Assembly (NCBI GenBank): GCA_013115135.1
Contig: JABANP010000213.1
Span: 21,177 to 85,176 of the forward strand
Reading direction: 5' to 3'
Source of the DNA: Perkinsus olseni
Taxonomy: Eukaryota; Perkinsozoa; Perkinsida; Perkinsidae
Length of the DNA stretch: 64,000 nucleotides
The translations under genes were made by a program, and so were the position numbers. Below the pieces are notes generated by a model. It had not been told where the DNA came from. It saw only the letters and a list, made by a program, of their open reading frames with translations, and searched no databases. Positions 37,216-47,906 of this stretch are shown here, piece by piece. Positions within the stretch are counted from its first letter, which is position 1, and each line of letters begins with the position of its first letter.

Positions 37216-39315
37216 TTACGCAAGGAAATTACCATGCTCGATCTCGGGGATGCCCTTGCACTCGAACTCGTTAGGAACAACGGTTTCGAGATACTCGTAG
37301 AGCGACTCGTAATTACAAAGGGATCTGATGAGAAGTTTATGTCAAACCACTCGAAGGAAAGAGGCTCTGATGCACATCCACCGACGCCACAATACAGCCT
37401 CAACGCAGGGGATAACTTACTTGCCACGGCATTCTTCGATGGCTTCAACAGAGGCCACTCTGCCGTTATAGATAAAACGGGCCTGATTGTCGGAGTAGAG
37501 TTCCATCACCATGGTGGTGGTGAAAGGAGGCCAGGTCTTCGCACAAACATTACCAGAATCCATCCCTGACAAGAGCGAAGGTGGGAAGATCACATCAGCC
37601 ATTTTCATGCTACATGTCAACTGGAGAGTATCAGCGAGAGAGTTAGCCGGACCAGTGTCGTGACCGAGATACACCGAGAGACGTCTTTCGGGGATACTCA
37701 AATCATCGAGTACATCCTAAGAACATGTGCACAATGCAACAGCAGCAGAGGCGAAGAGATGTGAACACTGCTCACTGAGCAGACGAAGCTGCTGTCTCTC
37801 TAACGCACCCGGATGAGAGGTCCATAAGCAAGCTTGCGTATCTCTTCAGAAGTACCATACACATTGTTCATCCAGAACCTAATCACGATGAGCTCGGATC
37901 TTTCAGACGTCCGCCGTCGCCGCAGGACTTACAGGCCCTCTTCCTCGACGCGTTTGAACAGGGGACCGTACGTGCCAAGCCCCAGAGGCACATTCTTGGG
38001 CTCGCTGGGAACCGTTGAGCAAACGTGAGAGGAGAGGCAATCCTAAGATTCATTCAATCCACTGAGGTCACCACAATAGACGGAAGTAATGTTCCATCCC
38101 CCTCAACGACTTACAAAAAGTGAAGCGAAGATGTTAACCATATCGCTCGGGTCGTTGGTGTTGAAATCGTCCGGGCGACCAGTGACAATTCCAAGGAATT
38201 GTCGCTCGAAACTGGATTGCTCTACACGCTCCTTAGCTTCTGGGGTCTCGTAGAAGTCATTGAGGGCATCGTTGAGGCGAGGGCACACCTGAGAAGTGAC
38301 CAAGTCGGACCAAAACAGCTAGATGAAAACAAGCTCTGTATCTTGAGCAAGGACCGAATAAAGACTCTTACAAACACTTACCGTGGCACTAGGTGTCATG
38401 GTATCCCTTCGGCTGTCGGGGATAATGATCCTCAGGTTCTTCGCATCCTCTGAAAAAACTTCCGACGGTAAAAACGACCTACATATATCCAGAGGACCTT
38501 ACCATTGACGATATCCGGGAACATCCCCATGGCGAAGGCTTCAGCGCTTTGGTATACTCGAGGGACATCAGTCGAGCGGAACATGACCTCGGGCTCGCTT
38601 GGGATCTGATAGAAGGACAGACGCAATACGAGGAAGGCCCCCCGGGGGAAGCAGACGAGGAGGAAGACACAGTTATAGCAGACGTACATCATCCAAACCC
38701 AAAGCTGCTTTGTAGGCCGCGCCAAGCTGCTTTCCATTGTCTATATGCATTTGGACTCCAGAGTCGACTAGTTGGCCTGAGGTAGACATAAATCAGAATT
38801 GACTTCACCGTATGCACACTGTAACGAAGATAGCTCACCTAAGACGCAGCTGCCTCCTTTCAACGCGCCCTCCTTGCCACGAACTCGAGTAAAGCCGGGT
38901 GATCGACCTCCGGAAGGGCTGTTGGTGAAACCATAGAAGGTCTGAGTCGGGCAAGTGTATCTGAACAAAACCAATGAGTAGTTGGCAGCGAGAAGCTTGC
39001 CACATAAGCGTTCACGCTTCGTATCAGACGTTACCTTGTCTCATCTCCAACCCAGCAGGTCATGTCATTGACGGGCATTCGACCGCCGTGACGCGCAAAT
39101 ACAAGAACTCTTTCCTAAGGATAAGAAAAGTAAGAAGCAAACGGATAATCCACAGTGGGCAGCCTTACCAGTTGAGCTCCAGAATCGTCTTCTCGTGGAG
39201 GGGCGTCATCCCACTTCATTTCGGGGTGACAGTAGTAAGTAGGATCTTCTTCGGGGAAGCGATAAGCTTCGGTAGCAGATAATGCTCCGAGCAAACTCAG
39301 TACTGCTGCCCTCAT
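37216..39315 (-). CDS. histidine acid phosphatase, tandem copy C
   Basis: Secreted or lysosomal phosphomonoesterase of the histidine phosphatase superfamily (branch 2). The ATG at 39315 gives a signal peptide (MRAAVLSLLGALSATEAYRF). The spliced order is VLVFARHGGRMPVND (catalytic RHG motif; the usual T of RTP is M here), FYGFTNSPSGGRSPGFTR, GQLVDSG, then IPSEPEVMFRSTDVPRVYQS and AMGMFPDIVNG. A CPRLNDALNDFYE exon follows, and then VYLGHDTGPANSLADTL (the HD proton donor). YNGRVASVEAIEECRG and YLETVVPNEFECKG, the latter like the cysteine-rich end of lysosomal acid phosphatases, precede a stop at 37216. The left half differs clearly from copies A and B; the right half is nearly identical to B. 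Confidence 0.85.
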
Positions 39316-42300
39316 AAGGAATGAAATGGGATAAACGACTACGAAACTTGAAGATGTATTCCTACCAAAGTACAGGAGCAGAGATCACATGGATGAACCA
39401 CTTCCACTTATGAAAGACCAGGTAAAGTGGCTACAAACGCCAGTGGCTAAGCTTAGCTGGTATCTAGACCCAATATCTAAGATACAGAAAAATGACAGAG
39501 CCAGGATTTGAACCTGGGCCGAATTACCCACCACCGGGAAAATTCCACCCAAAGCATTACGGTGGTGAGCTCTCCACGATCATCGAGTACAAGGTTCTCC
39601 TGTGGCTGGTGAGACACAGGCTTACTCATTCCGATACAGAGACAGGTTTCGAGAGCAACACGAGTGACGGGGTCGCGTCTGACAGGCCGACTGATCAACG
39701 GCGGAAGCAGTCGCTATCGTACGACATTAACCCATATGCATTGTAAGAGGTCGGTCTACATCAAACCCATTCGATATCTATCAGCAGATTGCCCAATATT
39801 CTCGCAGACCTATCGACTATGATGATACGCTGGATCTCGCTGGTCCGAACCGAAACTTATGGAGAACCGGGACTATCAGGCTTCGAGGATGCTTCAGAAT
39901 TCACGCAGGCATTGCACGGAAACAGATCATACGGAGAGATTCTTCCAAGAGAGTGCATAAACGCCCCATTCATTTACACCCGAAGAGCTTCACCGAACTC
40001 AAGATCCAACTCAAATTTCACAGCAGTCCTGTGAGAAAGCAAGACATAAAGTAGAAGGTAGACTGGCGTCTTACCGGCAAGAGTCTTAGCCGCGAGATTC
40101 GTATGTACACATGGTCAGCCAGAATGACTTTCTATAGGAACAGAATATATTTGCAACATGCCCCCGAAATTCGCGGGAAACGGTCCTCAACATAACATGA
40201 GGTTTACGCACGGAAGTTACCATGCTCGATTTCGGGGATGCCCTTGCACTCGAACTCGTTAGGAACAACGGTTTCGAGATACTCATAGAGCGACTCGTAA
40301 TTACAAAGGGATCTGATGAGAAGTTTATGTCAAACCACTCGAAGGAAAGAGGCTCTGATGCACATCCACCGACGCCACAATACAGCCTCAACGCAGGGGA
40401 TAACTTACTTGCCACGGCATTCTTCGATGGCTTCAACAGAGGCCACTCTGCCGTTATAGATAAAACGGGCCTGATTGTCGGAGTAGAGTTCCATCACCAT
40501 GGTAGTAGCAAATGGAGGCCAGGTCTTCGCACAAACATTACCAGAATCCATCCCTGACAAGCGCGAAGGTGGAAGGATCACATCAGCCATTTTCAAGCTC
40601 CTACATGTCAACTGGAGAGTATCAGCAAGAGAGTTAGCCGGACCAGTGTCGTGACCGAGATACACCGAGAGACGTCTTTCGGGGATACTCAAATCCTCAA
40701 GCACATCCTGAGGGGGTTCCAAAAATTAGATGAATGGAGATTTTCTCGTAGAATGAGCCAGATGTAACCTCGCTGTCACGGCACGATCCCATGCCTACCC
40801 CGATCAGAGGCCCGTACGCGAACTTCCGCAATTCTTCGCTAAGGCCATAACGGTTGTTCATCCAAAACCTGATGATAACATGAGGGAGGAATGCCAATAT
40901 TCGAGATTTTGCAATCCGGCTTACAGGGCATCCTCCTCGACACGTTTGAACAAAGGACTCGATGTGCCAAGTCCGAGCGGTACATTCTTCGGTTCGCTAG
41001 GTACGGTCGGACAGACGTGAGCGGTCATGCAGTCCTGATATCCAAAAAATGCGTGGAAGTCGGAGCAAGATCCTGCCACCAACGAGAAAAACTCACATAA
41101 AGAGAGGCGTAGATGTTGACCATATCTTTCGGGTCGCTAGTACTGAAATCCTTGGAACGACCAGTCACGAATCCAATGAAGGCTCGCTCGAAGTTCGCTC
41201 GCTCTACACGCTCCTTGGCTTCCGGGGACTCGTAGAATTCTTCGAGAGCCTTATTGAGGCGAGGGCAAACCTGAGAAGTAACGGTTTCTGAGCATGAAGC
41301 TAACAACAATCACGCTTCTGCGGAAGCCTACCGTAGCGCTAGGCGTCATCGTATCTCTTTGGCTGTCAGGGATGATGATCCTCAGATTCGACGGATTCTC
41401 TGAGGAAACTCCGAAAAGATCGAACGGTATAAACGACTTGCGTATATCCAGAGGACCTTACCATTGACGATCTCCGGGAACATCCCCATGGCGAAGGCTT
41501 CAGCGCTTTGGTATACTCGAGGGACATCAGTCGAGCGGAACATGACCTCGGGCTCGCTTGGGATCTGATAGAAGGACAGACGCAATACGAGGAAGGCCCC
41601 CCGGGGGAAGCAGACGAGGAGGAAGACACAGTTATAGCAGACGTACATCATCCAAACCCAAAGCTGCTTTGTAGGCCGCGCCAAGCTGCTTTCCATTGTC
41701 TATATGCATTTGGACTCCAGAGTCGACTAGTTGGCCTGAGGTAGACATAAATCAGAATTGACTTCACCGTATGCATACTGTAACGAAGATAGCTCACCTA
41801 AGACGCAGCTGCCTCCTTTCAACGCGCCCTCCTTGCCACGAACTCGAGTAAAGCCGGGTGATCGACCTCCGGAAGGACTGTTGGTGAAACCATAGAAGGT
41901 CTGAGTCGGACAAGTGTATCTGAACAGGACCAATGAGTAGTTGGCAGCGAGAAGCTTGCCACATAAGCGTTCACGCTTCGTATCCGACGTTACCTTGTCT
42001 CATCTCCAACCCAGCAGGTCATGTCATTGACGGGCATTCGACCGCCGTGACGCGCAAATACAAGAACTCTTTCCTAAGGATAAGAAAAGTGAGAAGCAAA
42101 CGGATAATCCACAGTGGGCAGCCTTACCAGTTGAGCTCCAGAATTGTCTTCTCGTGGAGGGGCGTCGTCCCACTTCATTTCGGGGTGACAGTAGTAAGTA
42201 GGATCTTCTTCGGGGAAGCGATAAGCTTCGATAGCAGATAATGCTCCGAGCAAACTCAGTACTGCTGCCCTCATAAGGAATGAAATGGGATAAACGACTA

Positions 42301-44406
42301 CGAAACTTGAAGATGTATTCCTACCAAAGTACAGGAGCTGAGATCACATGGATGAACCACTTCCACTTATGAAAGACCAGGAACAGCGGCTACTAACGTC
42401 ACTATGGCTAAGCTTAGCTGGTATCTAGCCCCAATATCTAAGATACAGAAAAATGACAGAGCCAGGATTTGAACCTGGGCCGAATTACCCACCACCGGGA
42501 AAATTCCACCCAAAGCATTACGGTGGTGAGCTCTCCACGATCATCGAGTACAAGGTTCTCCTGTGGCTGGTGAGGCACAGGCTTACTCATTCCGATACAG
42601 AGACAGGTTTCGAGAGCAACACGAGTGACGGGGTCGCGTCTGACAGGCCGACTGATCAACGGCGGAAGCAGTCGCTATCGTACGACATTAACCCATATGC
42701 ATTGTAAGAGGTCGGTCTACATCAAACCCATTCGATATCTATCAGCAGATTGCCCAATATTCTCGCAGACCCATCGACTATGATGATACGCTGGACCTCG
42801 CTGGTCCGAACCGAAACTTATGGAGAACCGGGACTATCAGGCTTCGAGGATGCTTCAGAATTCACGCAGGCATTGCACGAAAACAGATCATACGGAGAGA
42901 TTCTTCCAAGAGAGTGCATAAACGCCCCATTCATTTACACCCGAAGAGCTTCACTGAACTCAAGATACAACTCAAATTTCACAGCAGTCCTGTGAGAAAG
43001 CAAGACATAAAGTAGAAGGTAGACTGGCGTCTTACCGGCAAGAGTCTTAGCCGCGAGATTCGTATGTACACATGGTCAGCCAGAATGACTTTCTATAGGA
43101 ACAGAATATATTTGCAACATGCCCCCGAAATTCGCGGGAAACGGTCCTCAACATAACATGAGGTTTACGCACGGAAGTTACCATGCTCGATTTCGGGGAT
43201 GCCCTTGCACTCGAACTCGTTAGGAACAACGGTTTCGAGATACTCATAGAGCGACTCGTAATTACAAAGGGATCTGATGAGAAGTTTATGTCAAACCACT
43301 CGAAGGAAAGAGGCTCTGATGCACATCCACCGACGCCACAATACAGCCTCAACGCAGGGGATAACTTACTTGCCACGGCATTCTTCGATGGCTTCAACAG
43401 AGGCCACTCTGCCGTTATAGATAAAACGGGCCTGATTGTCGGAGTAGAGTTCCATCACCATGGTAGTAGCAAATGGAGGCCAGGTCTTCGCACAAACATT
43501 ACCAGAATCCATCCCTGACAAGCGCGAAGGTGGAAGGATCACATCAGCCATTTTCAAGCTCCTACATGTCAACTGGAGAGTATCAGCAAGAGAGTTAGCC
43601 GGACCAGTGTCGTGACCGAGATACACCGAGAGACGTCTTTCGGGGATACTCAAATCCTCAAGCACATCCTGAGGGGGTTCCAAAAATTAGATGAATGGAG
43701 ATTTTCTCGTAGAATGAGCCAGATGTAACCTCGCTGTCACGGCACGATCCCATGCCTACCCCGATCAGAGGCCCGTACGCGAACTTCCGCAATTCTTCGC
43801 TAAGGCCATAACGGTTGTTCATCCAAAACCTGATGATAACATGAGGGAGGAATGCCAATATTCGAGATTTGCAATCCGGCTTACAGGGCATCCTCCTCGA
43901 CACGTTTGAACAAAGGACTCGATGTGCCAAGTCCGAGCGGTACATTCTTCGGTTCGCTAGGTACGGTCGGACAGACGTGAGCGGTCATGCAGTCCTGATA
44001 TCCAAAAAATGCGTGGAAGTCGGAGCAAGATCCTGCCACCAACGAGAAAAACTCACATAAAGAGAGGCGTAGATGTTGACCATATCTTTCGGGTCGCTAG
44101 TACTGAAATCCTTGGAACGACCAGTCACGAATCCAATGAAGGCTCGCTCGAAGTTCGCTCGCTCTACACGCTCCTTGGCTTCCGGGGACTCGTAGAATTC
44201 TTCGAGAGCCTTATTGAGGCGAGGGCAAACCTGAGAAGTAACGGTTTCTGAGCATGAAGCTAACAACAATCACGCTTCTGCGGAAGCCTACCGTAGCGCT
44301 AGGCGTCATCGTATCTCTTTGGCTGTCAGGGATGATGATCCTCAGATTCGATGGATTCTCTGAGGAAACTCCGAAAAGATCGAACGGTATAACGACTTGC
44401 GTATAT
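38486..44406. repeat. 2.96-kb tandem duplication (two units)
   Basis: Unit 1 (about 38486-41446) and unit 2 (about 41446-44406) are nearly identical and offset by 2959-2961 bases. Each unit spans the 5' half of one phosphatase gene, the intergenic spacer and the 3' half of the next. Sequence to the left of unit 1 (copy C 3' half) and to the right of unit 2 (copy A 5' half) is only moderately similar. The borders are read by eye and accurate to some tens of bases. Confidence 0.85.
40204..42274 (-). CDS. histidine acid phosphatase, tandem copy B (chimeric)
   Basis: Same domain order as copy C: signal peptide (MRAAVLSLLGALSAIEA), RHGGRMP, STDVPRVYQS, CPRLNKALEEFYESPEAKE, FWMNNRYGLSEELRKFAYG, GHDTGP, and YNG with the VPNEFECKG tail; stop at 40204. 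The N-terminal half, from the ATG to about 41446, is almost identical to copy C (MFPEIVNG here, MFPDIVNG in C). The C-terminal half is almost identical to copy A. I infer that this gene arose by the 2.96-kb tandem duplication. Third-position differences between A/B and C at 40204-40310 support the frame chosen for the last exon. No disabling change was seen. Confidence 0.85.
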
Positions 44407-45188
44407 CCAGAGGACCTTACCATTGACGATATCCGGGAACATCCCCATGGCGAAGGCTTCAGCGCTTTGGTATACTCGAGGGACATCAGTCGAACGGAAC
44501 ATGACCTCGGGCTCGCTTGGGATCTGATAGAAGGACAGATGCAATACGAGGAAGGCCCTCCGTAAGTAGACGTACATCATCCAAACCCAAAGCTGCTTTG
44601 TAGGCCGCGCCAAGCTGCTTTCCATTATCCAGATGCATCTGGACTCCAGAGTCGACTAGTTGGCCTGAGGAACGTTAATCCCGAGGGAATGATGAAGCAA
44701 ACATAACTGACCCAGGACACAGTTCTCCCCTGGCAACGCGCCCTCCTTGCCACGAACTCGGGTAAAGCCGGGTGATCGACCTCCCGAAGGACTGTTGGTG
44801 AAACCATAGAAGGTCTGAGTCGGACAAGTGTATCTGAACAGGACCAATGAGTAGTTGGCAGCGAGAAGCTTGCCACATAAGCGTTCACGCATCGTATCAG
44901 ACGTCACCTTGTCTCATCTCCGACCCAGCAGGTCATGTCATTCACGGGCGTTCGGCCACCATGGCGCGCAAACACAAGAACTCTCTCCTAAGGAGGAAAA
45001 GAATGAGAGGCAGAAGAAAAATTCAAAAGCGACGGCCTCACTAAACGGGCTCCAGACACGTCCTCTCTTGAAGGGGCGTCATCCCATTTCAGTTCAGAAT
45101 GACAGTAGTAAGTAGGATCTTCTTCGGGGAAGCGATAAGCTTCTATGGCAGATAAGGCTCCGAGTAAGCTCAAAACCACTGCTCTCAT
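43165..45188 (-). CDS. histidine acid phosphatase, tandem copy A
   Basis: The ATG at 45188 starts a signal peptide (MRAVVLSLLGALSAIEA), then YRFPEEDPTYYCHSELKWDD. The catalytic motif is the canonical RHGGRTPVNDMTCW (about 44930-44975), unlike the RMP form of B and C. GQLVDSGVQMHLDNGKQLG follows over an intron, then IPSEPEVMFRSTDVPR. The intron between these is 30 nt shorter than in B and C. Next are IIIPDSQRDTMTP, CPRLNKALEEFYESPEAKE, DCMTAHVCPTVPSEPKN, VYLGHDTGPANSLADTL and the FECKG end with the stop at 43165. The predicted substrate is a phosphomonoester in the secretory or lysosomal lumen. The 5' region is single copy, so A is one of the two parental genes. Confidence 0.87.
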
Positions 45189-46529
45189 TGGCAAGAAATA
45201 AGAAGGAACTATGAAACTAGAGGCGCCTTTCTCGAAGAGAAGTCAAAAAAGCCCGACGTCGAACTCCTATTCTCGAGACGCTGAGCAGCAGAAGTCGCAT
45301 CTTTTGTGGAGGAAGGACTCTCCCGACGCAGAGTATCCGTTTCATACTAAGCCCGCATACTGGCGACCTTTGCAGTATAACTTTGGACAGGGTGGCTGTT
45401 TGAGACGGTGCTCAAAGAGTTGCAAAACTGATTCCAGGAAAGTTGATCGATAATGAGAACCTCTAGCGTAAATCAGAACGCATACCCAAGCACGCGCGTG
45501 CAAGGCGCAGAAGGAGGCTGGACGGGTATCTGAGACTAATGATACGCAGTAGCAGTAAAGGTAGTTGCAGCGATGACAGTCCAACAGATGAGTATTAGTG
45601 AAGTCGATGGCAGCTGCTACATGGCGTATAGTCGCCACTCTCTTGCCACTATAGTGCGCGTTTGCATTTGCGCGATGTATTATGACCAAAAAGAATACAG
45701 TAGATGTTACGAGACGGCCAGGGAATGGCAACCAAATGGTTTGCGTGCAATTCGTTGTGGTAACATGGGAAAGCGGGGCGATTCTATCTTCAAGCGCCAT
45801 TTTAGTTGGCGCATCTCCAGTTGGATCGCGCTCGATATGCGGTTTTGTATCTTACGGATTCAGATCTGAACCGTTGGGCGAATCTACGGTAAATCTACAA
45901 TGCAACCGTGAGCCTCATCCCCTAACTCCCTAAGAATGACGATTGTTGAGGTTAGAACCCTCACCACAGGCACTCATGGCACCTGTAAGAAAGTTGCACG
46001 AGTCCCTCAGCCTCAAGAGGACACTAGCCTCAAGAACGATCGTAAGTCAGATCTCAAGTTCGAACTAAGCGTAATCTTGAGATGCAGTCGACGACCTAAA
46101 AATCTCTAGTCGAGGTTGACGTTGCGCGCAAATCTGAACCACTGAATTTTTCACTGCCCTCACTCACGTGGTTGGAAGGAGAGGCTCCATGCAAAACCAA
46201 CCTCCCACCCGTGCCGGATTGATATTGCCCAAGTCGAATTCCACGCACCAAGGCCTGACTTACTCCGAACGGAGGACTTCAACTCAAGGCTCACGAGGTT
46301 CCCGACCAGTGTAACCAAATGAGGCGCTCTCAGATTATAAGCTCACGCTGCACCTCTACAACGAAAATATATTGGCAAGGAGGTCGTGGGTATGATGATC
46401 TATAGGACATTAATGGTGACATTGATAGTGTTGTCGCGCCGCCGCGAACACCATCATGATGAATCTGAATTCACTGTCTTTACTCTCATACAAAAACGCC
46501 AAACATTTAGACGTGGACGCGAATCACAT
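45189..46529. other. intergenic, contains one copy of a dispersed repeat
   Basis: No convincing gene in 1.3 kb. A 67-bp stretch at 45526-45592 is closely similar to 63341-63408, with weaker similarity reaching about 45650. It also holds a 12-bp palindrome, GCACGCGCGTGC, at about 45490. Confidence 0.45.
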
Positions 46530-47906
46530 CTAGTCGCCATGCCTGCCAGCCTGAAAGCAACACACTATCGCCGGATACCACCGTTGATGGGAAAGCTCTC
46601 ACCTGACAGTCGGACACAGGTCGTTCGACTCCATCATCGAATGCTGGTCCAACAACACCGAGACATAGGGGGCACCTGCAAGCAGCACAGTTCGGGAGTG
46701 GAATACCAACCGAGAGCTACCCCACCTGTTTTGATGGGCGACTAACCACGTGTCAACGCAATCTGTGTGGAATGAGTGGCCGCAGCACAGCACTCGGATA
46801 TGCTCCCCCTTCTCGTAGGCGCAGTAGCAAATCGAGCATTCACCAGAATTATATAAATGATGATCCTTAGCGGAGCGACACGGCGACAATGGGCAACCCG
46901 GGAGGAAAGTCTCAACCTAAGATGCGACAGCCTTGGCAGCCACTCCTCCTCTCGTGATGTAGCTTCACCTTGCTGTATTTATCCAGAACATCAGCAGGGA
47001 TGCCGCGTTTAAAGTCCGACTCCATGAGCCAATAAAAAAGGCTAACGCAGGCGACTCGATGGAGTATGATTGAGGCAAGGTTCATCATCACGTGCTTCCA
47101 CAGAGCCTACAGATCAACCTAAGATTCGCCTGAGAGTATTAGCGGGTTGAGCTCACTTTGGCCAGCTCTGAAGGTCCCGACACGGACCCAGGTGTGAGCC
47201 AGAGGAGGGCTGTTGTGAAGCCCAACCAAATGTAGTAGCTCCAGAGCAACCAGCGTTCAACTCGGAACGGATGGAAGTATATGTCGATAAGACGTTGAGC
47301 AACCAACTGAGGTGTCGGCTCGTATCTGTGCTTCAACATGGATTGGCCCGAATCCACTGGAGCCTACTACCTCGCCTCGACGAAGAGCTTCCTGGTCTTG
47401 AACCAAAAGAAGGGCCGTGGGACCGCAGCTACTACACGTATAACCTGACCGAGGCTACCGTGGCCGCGACAAAACCATTGAGAGGTGGTCTTACACAGAG
47501 GAGCAAAAGGAGCCTGTCGAAGAACGACATGTCGCTCTCAAGTAAGCCTTCTGTAGGCCAATAATACGCAATGAGATAAGCGCAGTGGGCGATTAGCACG
47601 ACACTGAGAGAAATACAAGCTGCCGGGATTGAACCTTCGCGGATAACATACCTGCAAACCATGCCGAGCTCCACTCCCCGCCTCATCACTATCCCACTCT
47701 CATGCGGGAACATGTTGAACATCTCTATGATCGGAGGCTCCTGCTCTTCCGCCTCTCGACGTTCTCGTTCAAGCACGTCGAGGCCTCCGCCGTCTGTCAC
47801 ATCTTCTCTTACTGCCATGTATAACGAAGTCCAGAATTCAATAAATTGACTGAAACCCAGCGAAGATAAATCCCACAGCCCATAACACAACCACGGACAA
47901 CGTCAT
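46530..47906 (-). CDS. transmembrane RING-H2 E3 ubiquitin ligase
   Basis: Reads right to left. The likely start is the ATG at 47906 (MTF, joined over a 49-nt intron to QFIEFWTSLYMAVRED). An acidic segment follows, then a membrane span (VVLIAHCAYLIAYYW) after a 48-nt intron with a strong donor (AG|gtatgt). Further hydrophobic exons include RVERWLLWSYYIWLGFTT and HRVACVSLFYWLMESD. The RING-H2 is CSICYCAYEKG, then CCGHSFHTDCVDTWL. Its last Cys pair appears only after splicing a 50-nt intron (AG|gtgggg to ttgcag|G), which gives QNRCPLCLGV. A further 51-nt intron leads to the stop at 46530. The zinc ligand pattern is therefore complete. Substrates unknown. The start overlaps the exostosin stop, so one of the two gene ends may be wrong. 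Confidence 0.72.

Noticed and set aside
39501..39517. Possible tRNA gene
   Set aside because: Only the T-arm and a T-run fit; I could not form the acceptor, D or anticodon stems.
39492..39746. 84-codon plus frame repeated at 42453-42707
   Set aside because: It lies in the intergenic spacer of the phosphatase repeat and overlaps a tRNA-like T-arm. Its recurrence only reflects the duplication.
45342..45800. 152-codon minus-strand frame
   Set aside because: Overlaps a dispersed noncoding repeat, lacks a domain, and shows Cys/His/Tyr-rich composition typical of chance frames.
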